From NCBI GenBank assembly GCA_025927665.1, contig JAICKZ010000173.1, positions 1 to 6,919 on the forward strand: 6,919 nt of DNA, given 5' to 3'. Within the stretch, counting starts at the first letter, position 1, and every line of letters begins with the position of its first letter. The translations under genes and the position numbers were made by a program. Shown one piece after another: positions 3,985 through 6,919 of this stretch. The notes below the pieces were generated by a model, which was not told the origin of the DNA, did no database searches, and saw only the letters and a list, made by a program, of their open reading frames with translations. This DNA is from Steroidobacteraceae bacterium (GTDB lineage: Bacteria > Pseudomonadota > Gammaproteobacteria > Steroidobacterales > Steroidobacteraceae).

Positions 3985-6919
3985 ATGCCTATATTCATTC
4001 GCAACTTACTAATCACTATCGTTGCCAGTCTATCACTGCTAGCGATCATGGGGCTCAGTCGTGTTGTCATTCTCAAGAGTAAACCGGTTGAAGCTGTCGG
4101 CACTATCACCGTGCTATTACCTGATGGCTCCGGAAATACCATCGACATTCCCGACTCAAAGATTATGCTTCTCGATAACACTGGAGCGATTGTTGCAACT
4201 TCCGCCAGTGAACTCAACGGACAGTTTCGTATTAATGCGCCCACCACGGGTGTGTATTCACTGTGTTGGAATATTCAAGGTCGACAAGTCTGCAAACGCG
4301 AAGTGTCATTGCAGGAACCGACAACGTATCTCGGTATTCTGAAGAGCTCGTTCCAAGATGTGCAATTGTATGGTCGCGTCTTGACCGGTGATGCACGTGC
4401 ATGTTGGATTCGCGATCCTTTCTTTAAATTGAATGTATCCACGACAGTGAACGTAGTTGATTCATTGAACCAACCCGTTGCACCTACAGTGCGAGCCAAC
4501 ACACATGGCGACTATCTATTTCTTTTGAAAGCAGCAGGTAGTTACACCGTTTCTGCACAATGTGAAAAATCGCAACAGCAAGGTGTTGCAAGCGTGCGCA
4601 CTTTCGCGAAGTTGGATCTCAATTTCAAAAATCACGCACCACGTATTGACGAGATTGCCGAGCGCGCCAGTGGCAAAGGCGTGGTCAGCGTTCTGCCCGG
4701 CACTGCGATCCAATTAACTGCCAATGCGAAAGACATTGATGGCAATGCAGTTGAATATCTATGGCGCGATGACGATGGTGTCATTCCCACACCATCACCT
4801 AACCCCAATCAATTAACACGTAATGCACCTTCTGCTGATGGCTTGCACAGCACTTACTTGATGACGCGTGATGGTTATGGCGGTTATACCTATCGCCGCT
4901 TTAATCTGGAAGTGGGCAAACCCGTTGTGCAATTCGCCGGTACGGTTGTGGATGAAACCACACATGCACCCATCGCTGATGCGGTCGTCGAACTTGATGG
5001 CAAAACTGTGAGCACCAACGCGCAAGGATTCTTCAACATCACGGGCGTAACTAATTCCACTGATCGTTATGTACTTAATATTCGCCATAACAATTATGCG
5101 TTGTGGTCGCAGGTGATGGATCGCTCCTTCCGCGGTAATGTATTCGAATTGATTCGTGCACAGGTAACCAATCAATCCATTGATACAACTTTAACCGTGA
5201 TCGATACGGGCAGTAGTGGTTGGTGTGGTACTGACAAAAATGGCAGGCCTCCCGTTGTAATCAGAAAGACAGTACCCAGTGAGTACATTGATCAAGAACT
5301 GCAAGGCAAAGTAAAACCATTGAGTGCCGATTATTTAAAGAAACTGACTGCACCGATTTCCTGTCAACAACAAGGTGCGCAAATAACATTACCAGCGGGT
5401 TCATTGGTTGATGCGAATGGCAATAAAGCCACGGGATTGGTACGTGTTGCAGTCGCGTCGCTGAATCCCACACGTCGCCCCTTACCGGGTGACTTGCGTG
5501 CCATTGACAGTGCCGCACAAGAATCTGAACTACTCAGTTATGGCGCAGTGTATGCAGAGTTTCGCGATAGCTTGGGTAACAAACTCAATCTTGCAACAGG
5601 CGCGACCGCCAATGTACAAATTCCTGTTCCCGCTGCGCAAGTATCGACAGCACAACCGTCGATTGATTTTTGGTCATACAACGAAACCACTGGCAAGTGG
5701 CAGTATGAAGGCAAGGCAAATTTAATTTCTACCACTGCGGGATTCGCTTATGTGGGTAAGACCACGCATTTTTCAGTATTAAATATGGATGTCGCTGGTA
5801 ATGATCCGGCCGTTGCAACCTGCTTGCGTTTCACACTGGATCCGACCATTCAAGCATGGGGCAATCTGCAGATGCGTGCCACGGTTTCTTACAATGGTAA
5901 TCAAGTGAAGACCAAAGAAACCGCAATGAACAATGATCAGTATCACGCGATCTATCGCATACCGTACGGCAGCGCATTTCCTCCCAACACGTTGCGATTG
6001 GAAATCTTCGGTACTTTCAATGGTCAATCGGTAGTGTTGATTGATAAGGTGATCAACACCGATGCGCGTCCGAAGATGACGGGTACCAACTTGTGGCCAC
6101 CTTATCCTTACACTGAATGCGGCACCGAAGTAAACCTAGTGCCTGATTCTGGTGTGGTGCCTGCATACGCCAGCGACGACGCTACCAATCGCCCTTACTT
6201 CTTCACCGGACCCACGGGCGCTTTCTTACCTGATGATGGTGAAACCGTTGCCACTAACTACTACGCGGCATTGGGTGTCAATCCAGCCACGTACACTTTA
6301 GGTAATTGGTGGAGTGATCACGGCTTCGATGGCACCAATGGTGGACCTGGAACAGGTACTTCATATGCACGTGCTGCATACATGAATTTCAATGATCTTG
6401 GTTTGGGTCGTGACATGCATTGCACGAAGAACGGAAGTGATGCGGCATGCTATGTCACCAACTATGGTCTACCAGATCAAAGCGCATCCAACGCCGATGA
6501 TGCATTGAATCAGAACCCAGCACGACGAGGTGCAACGGTCGCCATGACCTTTAATGCAGCGGGCGGTGCCGACGCTGTTCAATTCTATGTATTTGGCAAT
6601 AATGGTGCTGCAGCAACCATGTTGAAGTTTGCTGATCTAGATGGCTTTGGGCCGAAGCCTGTTCCTCACCTATGCATCGTATGCCACGGTGGTTCACCTA
6701 CATTGTCCGGCAACGTGGCACAGTACTCTCGCTTCCGTGAGTTTGATGCACCCTCGTTTCATTATGCAGGTGGACAAACGTGGGATTATGGACAAGCCGT
6801 ACCATCCAATATGGATGCAGCATCACTAGGTTCGTTGAATAAACTCGTACACGACATCACTCCAGCCACTGCGCCGATCAATAGCTTGATCAACGCATGG
6901 TACGGTGGTGTATATACCG
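3985..6919 (+). CDS. Exported multi-Ig-domain protein with a c-type haem module (3' end beyond window)
   Basis: The frame is open to the right edge with no stop: 978 codons seen. Residues 7-24 form a hydrophobic signal or anchor after Arg6; there is no lipobox, and VEA (35-37) is a possible but distant cleavage site. Beta-sandwich modules follow: a carboxypeptidase-regulatory-like repeat (about 39-110), a second (about 125-200), a PKD/cadherin-like domain (about 216-311; NHAPRI, DIDGNAVEYLW), another regulatory-like domain (about 314-409; GTVVDETTHAPIADAVV), a larger domain (about 464-605; ITLPAGSLVDANG, IDFWSYNETTGKW, THFSVLN), and a further Ig-like part (about 606-712). The last module (about 715 on) has LGLGRDMHC (805-813), ACYVTNYG (821-828) and PVPHLCIVCHGG, where C897, C900 and H901 make one CxxCH haem-c site. 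Ten further cysteines fit disulfides. This suggests a periplasmic or surface redox protein; no function is established to my knowledge. More haem motifs may lie downstream. Domain limits are by eye. Confidence 0.88.
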   Translation, partial: MPIFIRNLLITIVASLSLLAIMGLSRVVILKSKPVEAVGTITVLLPDGSGNTIDIPDSKIMLLDNTGAIVATSASELNGQFRINAPTTGVYSLCWNIQGRQVCKREVSLQEPTTYLGILKSSFQDVQLYGRVLTGDARACWIRDPFFKLNVSTTVNVVDSLNQPVAPTVRANTHGDYLFLLKAAGSYTVSAQCEKSQQQGVASVRTFAKLDLNFKNHAPRIDEIAERASGKGVVSVLPGTAIQLTANAKDIDGNAVEYLWRDDDGVIPTPSPNPNQLTRNAPSADGLHSTYLMTRDGYGGYTYRRFNLEVGKPVVQFAGTVVDETTHAPIADAVVELDGKTVSTNAQGFFNITGVTNSTDRYVLNIRHNNYALWSQVMDRSFRGNVFELIRAQVTNQSIDTTLTVIDTGSSGWCGTDKNGRPPVVIRKTVPSEYIDQELQGKVKPLSADYLKKLTAPISCQQQGAQITLPAGSLVDANGNKATGLVRVAVASLNPTRRPLPGDLRAIDSAAQESELLSYGAVYAEFRDSLGNKLNLATGATANVQIPVPAAQVSTAQPSIDFWSYNETTGKWQYEGKANLISTTAGFAYVGKTTHFSVLNMDVAGNDPAVATCLRFTLDPTIQAWGNLQMRATVSYNGNQVKTKETAMNNDQYHAIYRIPYGSAFPPNTLRLEIFGTFNGQSVVLIDKVINTDARPKMTGTNLWPPYPYTECGTEVNLVPDSGVVPAYASDDATNRPYFFTGPTGAFLPDDGETVATNYYAALGVNPATYTLGNWWSDHGFDGTNGGPGTGTSYARAAYMNFNDLGLGRDMHCTKNGSDAACYVTNYGLPDQSASNADDALNQNPARRGATVAMTFNAAGGADAVQFYVFGNNGAAATMLKFADLDGFGPKPVPHLCIVCHGGSPTLSGNVAQYSRFREFDAPSFHYAGGQTWDYGQAVPSNMDAASLGSLNKLVHDITPATAPINSLINAWYGGVYT

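Noticed and set aside
3776..4012. Plus-strand frame of 78 codons before the haem-protein gene
   Set aside because: No ribosome site, low-complexity Asn run, overlaps the start of the large gene in another frame, and no family features.

Overview
The window most likely comes from a Gram-negative proteobacterium, probably a gammaproteobacterium (a betaproteobacterium is also possible). Three things support this. There is a near-consensus proteobacterial LexA (SOS) box at the left edge. There is a short stand-alone CinA-C/PncC protein, a gene that often sits next to recA in gammaproteobacteria. The hybrid histidine kinase is of a common PAS-PAS-GAF proteobacterial type. Base composition is balanced to slightly AT-leaning, and I saw no clear change of codon use between genes. 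No rRNA, tRNA, CRISPR array, insertion sequence or phage gene was recognised.

Layout, left to right. Positions 1-60 hold an SOS box (31-50) inside what looks like a minus-strand promoter. It points out of the window to the left, very plausibly to recA. Positions 61-579 are non-coding on both strands as far as I can tell. They hold a perfect dyad (372-388), a candidate extended -10 promoter (501-509) and a leader hairpin (532-552), all upstream of a large plus-strand gene. Positions 580-3129 encode a soluble 849-residue hybrid sensor kinase (PAS-PAS-GAF-HisKA-HATPase-REC). An 80-base convergent gap without a classical terminator separates it from pncC (minus strand, 3210-3704), the nicotinamide-nucleotide amidase. 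Positions 3705-3984 are a divergent regulatory region with three different perfect inverted repeats spaced about 32 bases apart. From 3985 to the right edge an open reading frame runs without a stop (978 codons seen). It encodes an exported multi-domain protein: a membrane signal/anchor, a series of Ig-like beta-sandwich modules and a C-terminal module with one c-type haem motif (CIVCH).

How the genes may relate. PncC recycles NMN, which NAD-dependent DNA ligase releases, so its place near an SOS-controlled, recA-like promoter fits a DNA-repair/NAD-salvage neighbourhood. The kinase lies between that promoter and pncC in the opposite orientation, with no partner response regulator or HPt gene in view; it looks like a separate insertion into an ancestral pncC-recA pair (inference). 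The large haem-bearing surface protein is the least understood and most interesting part of the window. Its function cannot be read from the sequence, but its architecture suggests a cell-surface or periplasmic redox protein.
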